From Candidatus Bipolaricaulota bacterium (GTDB taxonomy: Bacteria; Bipolaricaulota; Bipolaricaulia; Bipolaricaulales; Bipolaricaulaceae): a stretch of 38,956 nucleotides of DNA. A model generated the notes under the pieces. It saw nothing but the letters and a program-made list of their open reading frames with translations, ran no database searches and was not told where the DNA came from. The DNA lies in the NCBI GenBank assembly GCA_030550535.1, contig JAUQPF010000044.1:1-38956 (forward strand), read 5' to 3'. Positions 8,063 to 19,248 of the stretch are shown here, one piece after another. Position 1 is the first letter of the stretch, and each line of letters opens with the position of its first letter. Made by a program: the position numbers and the translations under genes.

Positions 8063-10027
8063 CTAACGGATGCGTGTGCCCGGCTCCACCTCGCGGTCCG
8101 GCCCCACCAAGGCCAGGGTCCCATCGGAAGCGGCCAGGATCATGCCCTCCGAGCGCACCCCCCGGATGACCGCGGGCTTGAGGTTGGCCACCATGGCCAC
8201 GAGCCGCCCCCGCAGCTCCTCGGGTTTGTAGTGCTTGCGGATCCCCGCCACCACCTGCACCTGCCGATCCCCAAGGTCCAAAAGGAGCTTAAGAAGCTTC
8301 TCGGCGCCGGGGATCTCCTCGGCGTGCACGATGCGGGCCACCCGCAGGTCCACCCGCTGGAACTCCTCAAGGGAGATGAGCCCCTCCTCCTTCATCATGG
8401 CGTACCTCCGTTTGAGATCGGCAATATCCACGTGGGCCAAAAGGGGGCGGGGTTGGGCCGTCAACCGCACCCCCGCACAGTCCCGCTCCAGCTCGACCAA
8501 GCGCGGCTCCCTCACCCCCAAAAGCCCGTAGATCTCCCGGGAAACCATGGGAACGAAGGGATCCAAGAGGATGGCCAGGGCCTTGACGAGGTGGACGGCG
8601 GAGGCCACGGCCTCCGCGTCCCCGGTCTGCCAGGGCGCCCGTGCCTGGAAGAAGCGGTTCCCGAACTCCGCCAACCGCACAGCCGCCCGCAACGCCGGCG
8701 CCAGCTGCCCAGCCCGCACCGCGCTCCAAGCCTCCTCCCGCGCCCCCACCACGCGCTCCCGCACCTCCGCCGCCGTGGGGCGATCCGGCACCACGCCCCT
8801 ATACCGCGTCCACACATAGGAAAGCACCCGGTGCACGAAGTTCGCGATGTTGTCCACCAAAACCGCGTTCACCGCCTTGTCGAACTCCTCCCAAGAGAAC
8901 TCCGCGTCCTTCGTCTCCGGCCGGTTGTAGAAGAGGTAGAACCGCCAGTACACGGCGGGGAGGAGCTCCAGGGCCTCGTCGGCGAAGACCCCGATCCGGC
9001 GGGTTTTAGAGAACTGCTCCCCGCCCTCCCAGCTCAGGTACTCCGTGGCGGAGATCTGGTCGGGAAGGTGGAAGGGCCTCCCGGAGGCCAAAAGGAGGGC
9101 CGGCAGGATCACGGTGTGGAAGGGGATGTTGTCCTTCCCCTGGGTGTAGATCTGCCAAACCTCGTCCCCAAACCAGAAGTCCTTCCAGCGTTCTTCTTCG
9201 CCGCGGCGGCGGAAATATTCGATCGTGGCGGAGACGTACCCCAAGACGGCCTCCACCCACACGTAGATGACCTTGCCCTCCGCGCCGCGGAAGGGCGCGG
9301 GAATGCCCCAAGCCAGATCCCGGGTGACGGCGCGCGGCCGCAGCCCCTCCTCGATCATGCGCTGGGTGAAGAGCTTCACGTTCCCTTGGAAGTCCCGGCT
9401 GCGCACGTATTCGAGGAGTCTCGGGGCGAGCTTCTCCAAGTCCAAATACCAGTGGCGGGTGGGGCGGCGCACCACCTCCTGGGACCCGCAGAACGCGCAG
9501 CGCGGGGAGAGGAGGAGCTCCGGCTCCAAAAGCGCACCGCAGGCGTCGCACTGGTTCCCTTGAGCATAGGGGTACCCGCACTTGGGGCAGGTGCCCACGA
9601 TGAACCGGTCCGCCAAAAATCGCCCGCAGGACTGGCAAAAAGCCCGCTCCTCGTCCTTGGCAAAGATGTAGCCGTTTTGCTCCATCTCCCGGAAGAGCTG
9701 GGTCACGAACTCCTTGTGGACCGGGCTTTCCGTGGTGGTGTAGTTGTCGATAGCTACCTCGAAGGCCTGGAGGACCCGCACGATCTCCTCGTGCACGCGG
9801 GCCGCGAGCTCCGCGGGGGTGAGCCCCAAACGCTGGGCCTCGTACTCGATCTTCGTCCCATGGGCATCGGTGCCGGAGACGTGGAGGACCTCGTAGCCCG
9901 CCAGGCGATAGAACCGGGTGAAGGCGTCCCCCGAGAGGAGGCAACCGATGAGGTTTCCAAGGTGCGGGACGCCCGAGCCGTAGGGCCAGGCGCTGCACAC
10001 CAGGATGCGCTTCACGTTCGCGTGCAT
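8063..10027 (-). CDS. metG: Methionyl-tRNA synthetase with fused C-terminal tRNA-binding domain (archaeal-looking)
   Basis: This enzyme charges tRNA-Met. Of 654 residues, the N-terminal class I core has SAWPYGSGVPHLGN (HIGH equivalent at 21-25), VSGTDAHGT, four zinc-type CxxC pairs (CQSC, CPKC, CDAC, CAFC, about residues 131-183) and FSKTR (KMSKS equivalent, about 339-343). A helical anticodon-binding region follows. The last ~100 residues are an EMAP-II/Trbp111-like OB fold (RVDLRVARIVHAEEIPGAEKL). The SAWPY..VPHLGN signature and FSK(S/T)RRIGV form recall crenarchaeal MetRS more than the usual bacterial PYxNGxxHxGH; this is from memory and needs a tree. Start is ATG at 10027, 19 bases after TATAAT. 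It heads the long minus-strand run and is divergent from the ACT gene. Confidence 0.97.
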   Translation of the reverse strand: MHANVKRILVCSAWPYGSGVPHLGNLIGCLLSGDAFTRFYRLAGYEVLHVSGTDAHGTKIEYEAQRLGLTPAELAARVHEEIVRVLQAFEVAIDNYTTTESPVHKEFVTQLFREMEQNGYIFAKDEERAFCQSCGRFLADRFIVGTCPKCGYPYAQGNQCDACGALLEPELLLSPRCAFCGSQEVVRRPTRHWYLDLEKLAPRLLEYVRSRDFQGNVKLFTQRMIEEGLRPRAVTRDLAWGIPAPFRGAEGKVIYVWVEAVLGYVSATIEYFRRRGEEERWKDFWFGDEVWQIYTQGKDNIPFHTVILPALLLASGRPFHLPDQISATEYLSWEGGEQFSKTRRIGVFADEALELLPAVYWRFYLFYNRPETKDAEFSWEEFDKAVNAVLVDNIANFVHRVLSYVWTRYRGVVPDRPTAAEVRERVVGAREEAWSAVRAGQLAPALRAAVRLAEFGNRFFQARAPWQTGDAEAVASAVHLVKALAILLDPFVPMVSREIYGLLGVREPRLVELERDCAGVRLTAQPRPLLAHVDIADLKRRYAMMKEEGLISLEEFQRVDLRVARIVHAEEIPGAEKLLKLLLDLGDRQVQVVAGIRKHYKPEELRGRLVAMVANLKPAVIRGVRSEGMILAASDGTLALVGPDREVEPGTRIR

Positions 10028-10046
10028 GGTGCCCCAGTTGGGGGCG

Positions 10047-10052
10047 ATTATA
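10047..10052 (-). promoter_or_regulatory. metG -10 box
   Basis: A perfect TATAAT reads on the minus strand, 19 bases before the metG ATG. No good -35 element is visible at 16-18 bases. It is the only clear promoter found for the 12-gene run down to rng. Confidence 0.55.
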
Positions 10053-10063
10053 GCGGCTTGCGC

Positions 10064-10069
10064 TAAACT
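10064..10069 (+). promoter_or_regulatory. -10 box of the ACT-domain gene (leaderless type)
   Basis: TAAACT lies 8 bases before the GTG at 10078, and no Shine-Dalgarno intervenes. Transcription should start at or next to the start codon. The TTG at 10069 overlaps this hexamer and is therefore unlikely to be the start. Confidence 0.5.
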
Positions 10070-10077
10070 TGGGTTTT

Positions 10078-10485
10078 GTGCGGCCGGCCACGATCGGAAA
10101 GGAACTGGTGGTGCGCACGGCCAACCGCGTGGGCCTTCTGGCCGACGTGGCCAAGCTCCTTTCCACCCAGGGGATCAACATCCTGGCCACCGCCGTCTTC
10201 GTCCAAGGGGAGGAGGCGGAGCTCCACCTCGTGGTGGACGCCCATCACTACGCTTTGGAAACCCTACAAGATGCGGAGTTCCCCACGGAGGAGCGGGAGG
10301 TGGTGCTCGTCACCCTGCCCAACCGGCCGGGGTTCCTGCGCCGGATCACCGAGGCCCTGGCCCGCCAGGGCCTGGACATCCGCTACCTCTACGCCTCCGC
10401 GGCCGAGGACACCCCCCACACCCTCGTGGTCTTCTCCTGCACCCACAACGGAAAGGCCGTTCTTCTTCTGCGCGAACGCGGATAA
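10078..10485 (+). CDS. Tandem ACT-domain regulatory protein
   Basis: The 135-residue protein consists of two ACT domains and nothing else. The first runs from KELVVRTANRVGLLADVAKLL (about 8-70), the second from VVLVTLPNRPGFLRRITEALA (about 78-135). ACT domains bind amino acids or related small molecules and control metabolic enzymes or transporters. NRPGFL with a following DI is the usual first loop. The start is taken as GTG at 10078 because a TAAACT box ends 8 bases before it. No enzyme partner is adjacent, so the ligand is unknown. It is monocistronic, divergent from metG and convergent with mscL. Confidence 0.85.
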   Translation: MRPATIGKELVVRTANRVGLLADVAKLLSTQGINILATAVFVQGEEAELHLVVDAHHYALETLQDAEFPTEEREVVLVTLPNRPGFLRRITEALARQGLDIRYLYASAAEDTPHTLVVFSCTHNGKAVLLLRERG

Positions 10486-10513
10486 CCCCCCACCCTTTTC
10501 CGGACGTCGAGGG

Positions 10514-10954
10514 CTAGGCGAGCTGAGAGGTGCAGTTCGGGCAGCGCACGGCACCGATGGGGATCGGGGTCTTGCAGTACGGGCACTCCTTGGTGGTGGG
10601 CGCGGGAGCCTCCTTGGGCTGGCGCATGCGCATCACGGCCCTGAGGAGCAGGAACATGACGAAGGCGATGATGAGGAAGTTGATGAGGTGGTTGATGAAG
10701 CGGCCGTAGTAGATGGCGGGGGCACCGGCCTGGCGCGCGGCCTCCGCCGAGGGATAGCTCTCCGGGCCAAGGACCACAAAGAGGTTGGAGAAGTCCACGT
10801 TGCCCACAAGCTTCCCAATGGGCGGCATCACGATGTCGAAGATGAAGGAGTTCACCACCGCGCCGAAGGCCGCGCCCATCACGAAGGCCACGGCGATCTC
10901 CACGAGGTTCCCCCGCGCAATGAAATCCCGGAACTCCTGCCAGAACTTCTTCAT
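10514..10954 (-). CDS. mscL: Large-conductance mechanosensitive channel with C-terminal zinc ribbon
   Basis: MscL opens under membrane tension and releases solutes during osmotic downshock. The 146 residues have the amphipathic N terminus, TM1 in ARGNLVEIAVAFVMGAAFGA with the MPPIG loop, a periplasmic loop (about 50-80) and TM2 (INHLINFLIIAFVMFLLLR). The C terminus carries CPYCKTPIP..RCPNC, a zinc-ribbon-like tail absent from the E. coli protein but, as I recall, present in some other bacterial MscL. AAGGAAGGGG precedes the ATG. It is a single gene. Confidence 0.96.
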   Translation of the reverse strand: MKKFWQEFRDFIARGNLVEIAVAFVMGAAFGAVVNSFIFDIVMPPIGKLVGNVDFSNLFVVLGPESYPSAEAARQAGAPAIYYGRFINHLINFLIIAFVMFLLLRAVMRMRQPKEAPAPTTKECPYCKTPIPIGAVRCPNCTSQLA

Positions 10955-10972
10955 GCCCCTTCCTTTCCCTTC

Positions 10973-10978
10973 ATTTTA
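10973..10978 (-). promoter_or_regulatory. mscL -10 box
   Basis: TAAAAT lies 18 bases before the mscL ATG, leaving a short leader that contains AAGGAAGGGG. The -35 region is unclear. Confidence 0.4.
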
Positions 10979-11011
10979 AGGCGTTCCTAGCTGGCAAGGC
11001 CAAAAGTGCGC

Positions 11012-11017
11012 TACCAT
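11012..11017 (+). promoter_or_regulatory. -10 box of the DUF554-MFS pair (leaderless type)
   Basis: TACCAT ends 8 bases before the ATG at 11026. No Shine-Dalgarno is present between them, so the message would be leaderless. No convincing -35 is seen. Confidence 0.4.
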
Positions 11018-11025
11018 TCGCGGGC

Positions 11026-11724
11026 ATGACCGGCACCTGGATCAACATGGGAACCGTGCTTTTAGGGGGATCCCTGGGCTGGGCCCTGGGCGAGCGCCTC
11101 CCCCTCCGGGTGCGGGAGGCCGCCACCCTGGGCGTGGGGCTCGTGACCCTCGTTTTGGGGATGCAGATGGCTTTAAGGACCCAAAACGTCCTCGTGCTCC
11201 TCCTTTCCGTGATCCTGGGGGGCGCCCTCGGCGGGGCTCTCGGGATTTCCAAAGCCCTGGAGCGGGGAAGCCAACGGGTGGAAAGGCTGTTTCGGGGGCG
11301 GCCGGTGGCCCAGGCCTTCCTCACCGCCAGCCTCCTTTTCTGCGTGGGGCCCATGACCCTGGTGGGCGCCATCCAGGACGGCCTCTTTGGGGACTGGACG
11401 ATCCTGGGAGCCAAGGCCATTTTGGACGGGATCTCCGCGGCGGCCCTCGCCGCCGCCCTGGGACCCGGCGTCCTCCTCTCCCTCCTTGTGATCCTGATCT
11501 ACCAGGGCGGAGTAACCCTTCTTGCGCGCCTGCTCGCCCAAAGCCTTGCGGGGTTCAGCCCCCAGCACCCGGCGGTGCTGGAGCTCACGGCCGCGGGCGG
11601 GGCCATCGTCCTCGCCATCGGTTTGAGCCTCCTGCGCCTCCGGGATGCCCGGCCGGCGGACTTCCTGCCCGCTTTGCCCCTCGCCCCCCTCCTTTCCCTG
11701 CTCTTCCGTGCGCTTGGGTGGTGA
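11026..11724 (+). CDS. DUF554 family membrane protein
   Basis: The 232-residue protein is hydrophobic with about seven membrane segments. It has the glycine-rich DUF554 pattern (NMGTVLLGGSLGWALGERLP, LLSVILGGALGGALGI, FCVGPMTLVGAIQDGL, AGGAIVLAIGLSLLRL). The family is found in many bacteria and is usually proposed to be a transporter, but no substrate is established. It probably shares a transcript with the MFS gene, which begins 4 bases after its stop. There is no Shine-Dalgarno at its own start. Confidence 0.88.
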   Translation: MTGTWINMGTVLLGGSLGWALGERLPLRVREAATLGVGLVTLVLGMQMALRTQNVLVLLLSVILGGALGGALGISKALERGSQRVERLFRGRPVAQAFLTASLLFCVGPMTLVGAIQDGLFGDWTILGAKAILDGISAAALAAALGPGVLLSLLVILIYQGGVTLLARLLAQSLAGFSPQHPAVLELTAAGGAIVLAIGLSLLRLRDARPADFLPALPLAPLLSLLFRALGW

Positions 11725-11728
11725 AACG

Positions 11729-12946
11729 ATGCCCGAAAGAAACCGGCTTTGGCCCCTCCTGGCCATCCAGCTCGTGACCTCCGCAGGCTTCTCCTTGGCC
11801 CTTCCCTTCTTCTCCCTCTACCTCGTCCAGAAGCGGGGGGTTCCCATGGCTTTCGTGGGGACGGTGATGCTGGGCGCGGCCTTCGCCGGCGCCCTGGGAC
11901 AGATCTTGGGCGGGGAGGGCGCGGACCGCCTGGGCCGCCGGCCCACCCTCGCCCTGGCCCTGTTCGTGCGCATTGCGGCCTTCCTAGGTCTGGGAACCCT
12001 CATGGCCCTGAACGGCCCGGTCTGGGCCGTCGTCCTTCTTTTCCTTTTGGTGCGCGTCACCGGGGGGATGGCCATGCCCCCCGTCTCGGCCATCGTGGCC
12101 GACTTCACCGAGAGGAACCGTATCGAGGGCTATGGGCTCCTGCGGGTGGGGGCGAACCTGGGCTGGGGTGCCGGGCCCGCCCTGGGCGGCTACCTCGCCA
12201 CCTTCCTTCCCTATTCCCACCTCTTCCTTTTGGCCGCGGCGGCCACGAGCTTGGCCCTCCTCCTCACCCTGCTGGCCGTGCCCGAGCCGGCTCCCCGGCC
12301 CAGCGGCGCCTCCGCCTCCGAGCTCTTCTCCGCCCTCAGGGACCGCCGCTTCCTCTCCTTTTTGGCCCTGTGCTTCCCGGTCTTCCTCGTGGCGGGACAG
12401 CTCGTGTCCACCCTCTCCGTGTTCACCGTGGAGAGGCTCGGGCTGTCCACGGCGCAATTCGGCGGCCTTCTTACCCTGAACGGGCTTTTGGTGGCGGCGG
12501 TCCAATACCCCTTGGCCCGGGCCAGCGCGGCCTGGGCGAGGCCTTGGGCCCTGGCCCTGGGCGCCCTCCTCTATGGTCTAGGCTACCTCAGCTTCGGTTG
12601 GGTGCGCGCCTATCCCCTGATGCTGGGGAGTATGGCCGTGGTGACCCTGGGCGAGATGCTCTTTGCGCCGGCTTCGCTGGCGGTGGCCGCGGATCTCGCC
12701 CCCAGCCGCCACCGCGGCCGCTACCTGGGCGCGTTTGGACTCACCGAGAGCTTCGGCTGGTCCGCCGGCTCCTTTTGGGGTGGGCTCCTTTTGGATTTCG
12801 TCTCCTCGCCTCAGGGACTTTGGGGAGCGCTTTCCTCTTTAGCCTTCTTGGCCTGCGGGCTTTTCTTGGTCCTGGGCAAGGGCGGTCACGGCCCGCTCCA
12901 ACGCCAGCCCGCGCGAACCCTTGACGAGGAGGAGCGCCGGGCCTGA
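11729..12946 (+). CDS. MFS transporter
   Basis: The 405 residues form about 12 membrane segments. The loop 2-3 signature is present as GGEGADRLGRRPTLALALF (about 65-83), as is a second-half ASLAVAADLAPSRHRGRYLG. Overall it resembles drug-efflux-type MFS proteins, but the substrate is unknown. The ATG at 11729 follows the DUF554 stop by 4 bases, which favours it over an in-frame upstream start inside that gene. The C-terminal tail after LFLVLGKGG is encoded antisense to the end of murF, an overlap of 108 bases. The charged tail (TLDEEERRA) is probably not conserved. Confidence 0.9.
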   Translation: MPERNRLWPLLAIQLVTSAGFSLALPFFSLYLVQKRGVPMAFVGTVMLGAAFAGALGQILGGEGADRLGRRPTLALALFVRIAAFLGLGTLMALNGPVWAVVLLFLLVRVTGGMAMPPVSAIVADFTERNRIEGYGLLRVGANLGWGAGPALGGYLATFLPYSHLFLLAAAATSLALLLTLLAVPEPAPRPSGASASELFSALRDRRFLSFLALCFPVFLVAGQLVSTLSVFTVERLGLSTAQFGGLLTLNGLLVAAVQYPLARASAAWARPWALALGALLYGLGYLSFGWVRAYPLMLGSMAVVTLGEMLFAPASLAVAADLAPSRHRGRYLGAFGLTESFGWSAGSFWGGLLLDFVSSPQGLWGALSSLAFLACGLFLVLGKGGHGPLQRQPARTLDEEERRA

Positions 12947-14221
12947 GCCCAGGGCCTCCCGGATCCCCCGAAGGAGGCGCTCCAGGTCCTCGGGCTCCGC
13001 CAGGCCCGGGCCCTTCCAGTGGGCGAAGGCCGCGCTCATGCGCGGCCCAAAGGCAAAAAGGAGGTCCACGCGCGCGGCCCGCGCCGCCTCCACCACCGCC
13101 CGATGGAAGAGCTCCTCCTCGGGCCCGAGCTCCAGCATGTCCCCAAGGAGGGCGGCGCGGAGGCGCACGGGAAGCCGGAGCCTCCCGAGGAGGAAGAGGG
13201 CCGCTTGGACGGAGACAGGATTAGCGTTGAAGCAGTCGTCGAGGATCCAGCCGAAGGGCGCAGGCCGGAGCTCCAAGCGGTGGGGCAGAGGCGCAACCTG
13301 GGCGAGGCCCTGCGCTGCGAGCTTCCCGGGAACACCCAGCCCCCAGGCCAGGGCCAAGGCCCCGCAGGCCAAAACCGCGCGGTGCGCCCCAAGGAGCCGG
13401 AGCTTCACCGGAAGCGTCCCCGCTGGGGTCTCCGCCACGAACCGCACGCCCTCCGGGTCGTCCTCCACGATCTCGCGGGGGAAGAAATCCGCGTCCTCGC
13501 TTTGCCCAAAGCGCAGGCAGAACCCGTCGCAGCGCTCCACCCGGGCCCGGAGCTCCGGGAAGTCCCAGGAGAGGGCGAGGACCCCCTCCTCGGGAAGGCA
13601 CTCCGCCAAAGTCCACACGGCCTCCGCCGCGCGCTCCACGCTCCCCAAAAGGGCGAGGTGCGCGGGGCCCACGCTCGTGATGAGCCCGGCCCAGGGTTGC
13701 ACGAGCTCGCAAAGCCTGCGGAGCTCCTCCGGATCGGACTCGACGAGCTCGAACACCGCCATCTCCGTGTCCTCCGGGATGGAAAGGAGGCTCAAGGCCA
13801 CGCCGATCTCCGTGTTGTAGCTTTCGGGCGTGCGGTAGGTGCGGTAGGCCGTGCCCAGGGCGCCGGCCAGAAGCTCCTTGGCTGTGGTCTTCCCGAAGGA
13901 GCCGGTCACGCCCACGGCCACGAAGTCCAGGCTTTCCCTCCGCCAGCGCGCCAGCTCCCACAGGGCCTTGGGCACATCGGGCACAAGGAGGAGGTTGTGG
14001 CCCACCCCGGGGTCGCGGGAGACGAGGGCCCCCACGGCGCCCTTGGCCAGGGCCTCCCCTACAAAGTCGTGGCCGTCGTGGCGCTGGCCGCGCAGGGCCA
14101 CGAAGAGCTCACCCGGCCCGATGCGGCGGGAGTCCGCGGAGGCACCGCGCACCGTATAGGGTCCCTTGGGACGGAGGAGCTTCGCCTCCAAAACCTCCGC
14201 GGCCTCCCGCAGGTCCCACAT
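12839..14221 (-). CDS. murF: UDP-MurNAc-tripeptide--D-alanyl-D-alanine ligase
   Basis: MurF adds D-Ala-D-Ala to the UDP-MurNAc tripeptide, the last cytoplasmic step of the peptide stem. The 460 residues show the N-terminal GASADSRRIGPGELFVALRG, the ATP loop GSFGKTTAKELL (about 104-115), SYNTEIGVALSLL and the C-terminal LLLVKGSRGLALERAV. The ATG at 14221 overlaps the stop of the S55 gene (TGATG) with GGAGG just upstream; GTG at 14224 is an alternative. The last ~36 codons overlap the 3' end of the MFS gene on the other strand. No other mur gene is nearby. Confidence 0.95.
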   Translation of the reverse strand: MWDLREAAEVLEAKLLRPKGPYTVRGASADSRRIGPGELFVALRGQRHDGHDFVGEALAKGAVGALVSRDPGVGHNLLLVPDVPKALWELARWRRESLDFVAVGVTGSFGKTTAKELLAGALGTAYRTYRTPESYNTEIGVALSLLSIPEDTEMAVFELVESDPEELRRLCELVQPWAGLITSVGPAHLALLGSVERAAEAVWTLAECLPEEGVLALSWDFPELRARVERCDGFCLRFGQSEDADFFPREIVEDDPEGVRFVAETPAGTLPVKLRLLGAHRAVLACGALALAWGLGVPGKLAAQGLAQVAPLPHRLELRPAPFGWILDDCFNANPVSVQAALFLLGRLRLPVRLRAALLGDMLELGPEEELFHRAVVEAARAARVDLLFAFGPRMSAAFAHWKGPGLAEPEDLERLLRGIREALGSGPALLLVKGSRGLALERAVTALAQDQEKPAGQEG

Positions 14222-15978
14222 CACTCCTCCAGGGGCAGGATCAGCGAAACCTTCCCGTACACCACTTCGCCGGGGAACTTCGTGGAAACGGAGTCCACGC
14301 CGAAGAGCCAGGCCTCGCCCACGAGCTCAGAGATGGGGTGGATCCCGAAGAGCTCCACGGTGAGGGTGTCGTAGGTGGGGATGCCCTCGATGTAGTCCAA
14401 GACGTCGGCCAAGGACTCGAAGATCTTGGGGGGCTCGCCCCTCTCGCGGAGCCGAGGCCCGCCGTAGGCCCGAAGCTCCACGTAGGGGCTCCGCAGCTCC
14501 GTGGGGATGCGGATGGAACCCTCGAAGGATTGGACGTCGCCGCGCCAGCGGCGCACGAGCACGGTGAACTCCACGGTATCCCCCGGCCGGTAGCTTTTGC
14601 GGTCCGTGGCCAAATCCAGGATCTCCACGGCCTTGAACGTGGGGTCCACTTTAGCTACGAGCCGCACGGAGGCCAGGCCCGGATCGCGGAACTCGTTGTA
14701 GGCCAAAACGTCCAGGACGAGTGCAGCCTCCCAGGGGGCGTAGAGGGCCACGTCCTGAGTGGAGAGGAACACGTTCTTGCGGGTGAAGGTGCGGGGGAGG
14801 CCCCGCCCGCTTATGGTGTACTCCACCTCCACCGTGCCCGGGCCGATCCGGTCCAGGGCGGAGTCCACGGCCGCCACCCCCGCCACATAGAAAAGAAGCG
14901 GGGTGAGGCGCGGTTCGTCCACCAGTTTGGCCGCGAGCTTCCCCTGGGCCTCACCGCGGACGTCCACGGCCACGTCAAGCGCAAGGGGGACGCGGTCGGT
15001 GCGCCCGCCGATCCCCGCCCAGCGGTCCACAAACACCCCGCCCCTGAGCTCCGCCAGGCTCCCGAACTTGTAGGAGATGTCGTAGGCCGCCACGGTGTCG
15101 AACACCGTGGCCCCCGTGAGGAAGTAGCGGGAGCTCCCGGTGAAGAGGAAGGGATGGCCGAAGGCTAGGAGCTTCGGGCCGTCCACGAGGGTCACGGTGC
15201 CCAGGGCGCCCACGGTGAGGTCGCCCAGGGCCAGGGCCACGCCCACCGGCGCGCCCGGCGCAAACTCCAGGGGCGCAGAACCCCCGCCCGCCGGCGCGGC
15301 ATGAATGTGGGTGAACCCCAAATCCCGCAGGCCCAAAAGCTTCCCCCGAAAGGCCGGAAGGAGCTCCAAAAGCGGGTGAGCTTGAAGCCGCAGGTCCGTG
15401 CCCTCACGGAGGAGGGCCAAGGTACGGGAGGAAAGCCCGCTCACCATGAGGGGTGCGGTAAGAGGCCAGGCCACAAGCGTCCCCTCCGGGATCTCCTCCG
15501 GAGGCACGGCCACGAGCTGGATCCTTTCGATCCCCAGGGCCCGCAGGTTGCCCTCCTTGGGGGTGGGAATCTCCCCCGTATCGAGCTCCGCGAGGATCTT
15601 GAGCATGGCCTCGATGGGGGTGACCAAGCCCAAGGGTTTGGTGCGGTCCAAGGACCAGGCGGCGGCGCGGGAAAGGGCGCCCGCGAGCCTCCCCTCGAAG
15701 TACACGGGGCTTCCGGACATGCCCGCGGCGATCCCGCCCGAACGCTCGATGGCTTCCCCAAAAACTCGCACCACGATGAAATCGTTGCGCTCCCCGGGCT
15801 CGTCCAAAACGTCCACCACCTCCACCTCAAAGCGGGAGATCTCCGTTCCCCGCACCACCGTGAGCCCGTACCCCACCATCCCCGGACGGATTTCTTTAAG
15901 CGAGATGGTCTCCACCCCGAAAACGGGTCCGCTTGCCAAGGCCAAGAGCGCCGCCACAAGTCCCAAGGCCCGTGACAC
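14221..15978 (-). CDS. Secreted SpoIVB/S55-type serine peptidase-like protein
   Basis: The 585-residue protein starts with a signal peptide (about residues 1-21, ending PVFG). The S55-like Ser segment RSGGIAAGMSGSPVYFEGRLAG (about 80-100) matches the SpoIVB motif GGIVQGMSGSPI; the nucleophile would be one of the two Ser in MSGSP. A GALGTVTLVDGPKLLAFGHPF segment (about 255-280) resembles the SpoIVB histidine region (GALGHGI) but lies after the Ser segment. The C-terminal half is beta-rich (PGDTVEFTVLVRRWRG). Similar proteins are annotated as S55-domain proteins in non-sporulating phyla; their substrate is unknown. The GTG at 15978 follows the sucC stop by 1 base. Proteolysis is inferred, not shown. 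Confidence 0.8.
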   Translation of the reverse strand: MSRALGLVAALLALASGPVFGVETISLKEIRPGMVGYGLTVVRGTEISRFEVEVVDVLDEPGERNDFIVVRVFGEAIERSGGIAAGMSGSPVYFEGRLAGALSRAAAWSLDRTKPLGLVTPIEAMLKILAELDTGEIPTPKEGNLRALGIERIQLVAVPPEEIPEGTLVAWPLTAPLMVSGLSSRTLALLREGTDLRLQAHPLLELLPAFRGKLLGLRDLGFTHIHAAPAGGGSAPLEFAPGAPVGVALALGDLTVGALGTVTLVDGPKLLAFGHPFLFTGSSRYFLTGATVFDTVAAYDISYKFGSLAELRGGVFVDRWAGIGGRTDRVPLALDVAVDVRGEAQGKLAAKLVDEPRLTPLLFYVAGVAAVDSALDRIGPGTVEVEYTISGRGLPRTFTRKNVFLSTQDVALYAPWEAALVLDVLAYNEFRDPGLASVRLVAKVDPTFKAVEILDLATDRKSYRPGDTVEFTVLVRRWRGDVQSFEGSIRIPTELRSPYVELRAYGGPRLRERGEPPKIFESLADVLDYIEGIPTYDTLTVELFGIHPISELVGEAWLFGVDSVSTKFPGEVVYGKVSLILPLEE

Positions 15979-15979
15979 C

Positions 15980-19130
<3,151 letters not shown>

Positions 19131-19156
19131 TTGCGCCGGGAACCCTCTCCCCGGAA

Positions 19157-19162
19157 AATACT
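19157..19162 (+). promoter_or_regulatory. Possible -10 box for tRNA-Ala
   Basis: AATACT lies 9 bases before the mature tRNA 5' end. A TTGCGC at 19131 is 20 bases away, longer than ideal. The tRNA could also be cut from a gyrB read-through transcript. Confidence 0.3.
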
Positions 19163-19171
19163 CTCGCCCGT

Positions 19172-19247
19172 GGGGGCGTAGCTCAGCTGGGAGAGCGCTG
19201 GCATGGCATGCCAGAGGTCACGGGTTCAAGTCCCGTCGCCTCCACCA
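19172..19247 (+). tRNA. tRNA-Ala (anticodon GGC), CCA encoded
   Basis: The 76 bases fold into a complete cloverleaf. The acceptor stem is GGGGGCG paired with CGCCTCC (one G-T pair), with discriminator A and an encoded CCA at 19245-19247. The D arm contains GCTCAGCTGGGAGAGC. The anticodon stem CTGGC/GCCAG closes the loop ATGGCAT, giving anticodon GGC after T33, which reads GCC codons. The T loop is TTCAAGT, with T54 and A58, the positions targeted by TtuA and TrmI encoded 2-4 kb away. The next gene on the opposite strand ends 1 base beyond the CCA. Confidence 0.97.
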
Positions 19248-19248
19248 C

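Noticed and set aside
5716-10066. Long plus-strand frames opposite nadD-obgE and metG
   Set aside because: Same artefact: Leu/His/Pro/Gly-rich translations antisense to conserved genes, without ribosome-binding sites.
10486-10513. Possible terminator between the ACT gene and mscL
   Set aside because: The 28 bases are C-rich but form no convincing hairpin with a T-tract.
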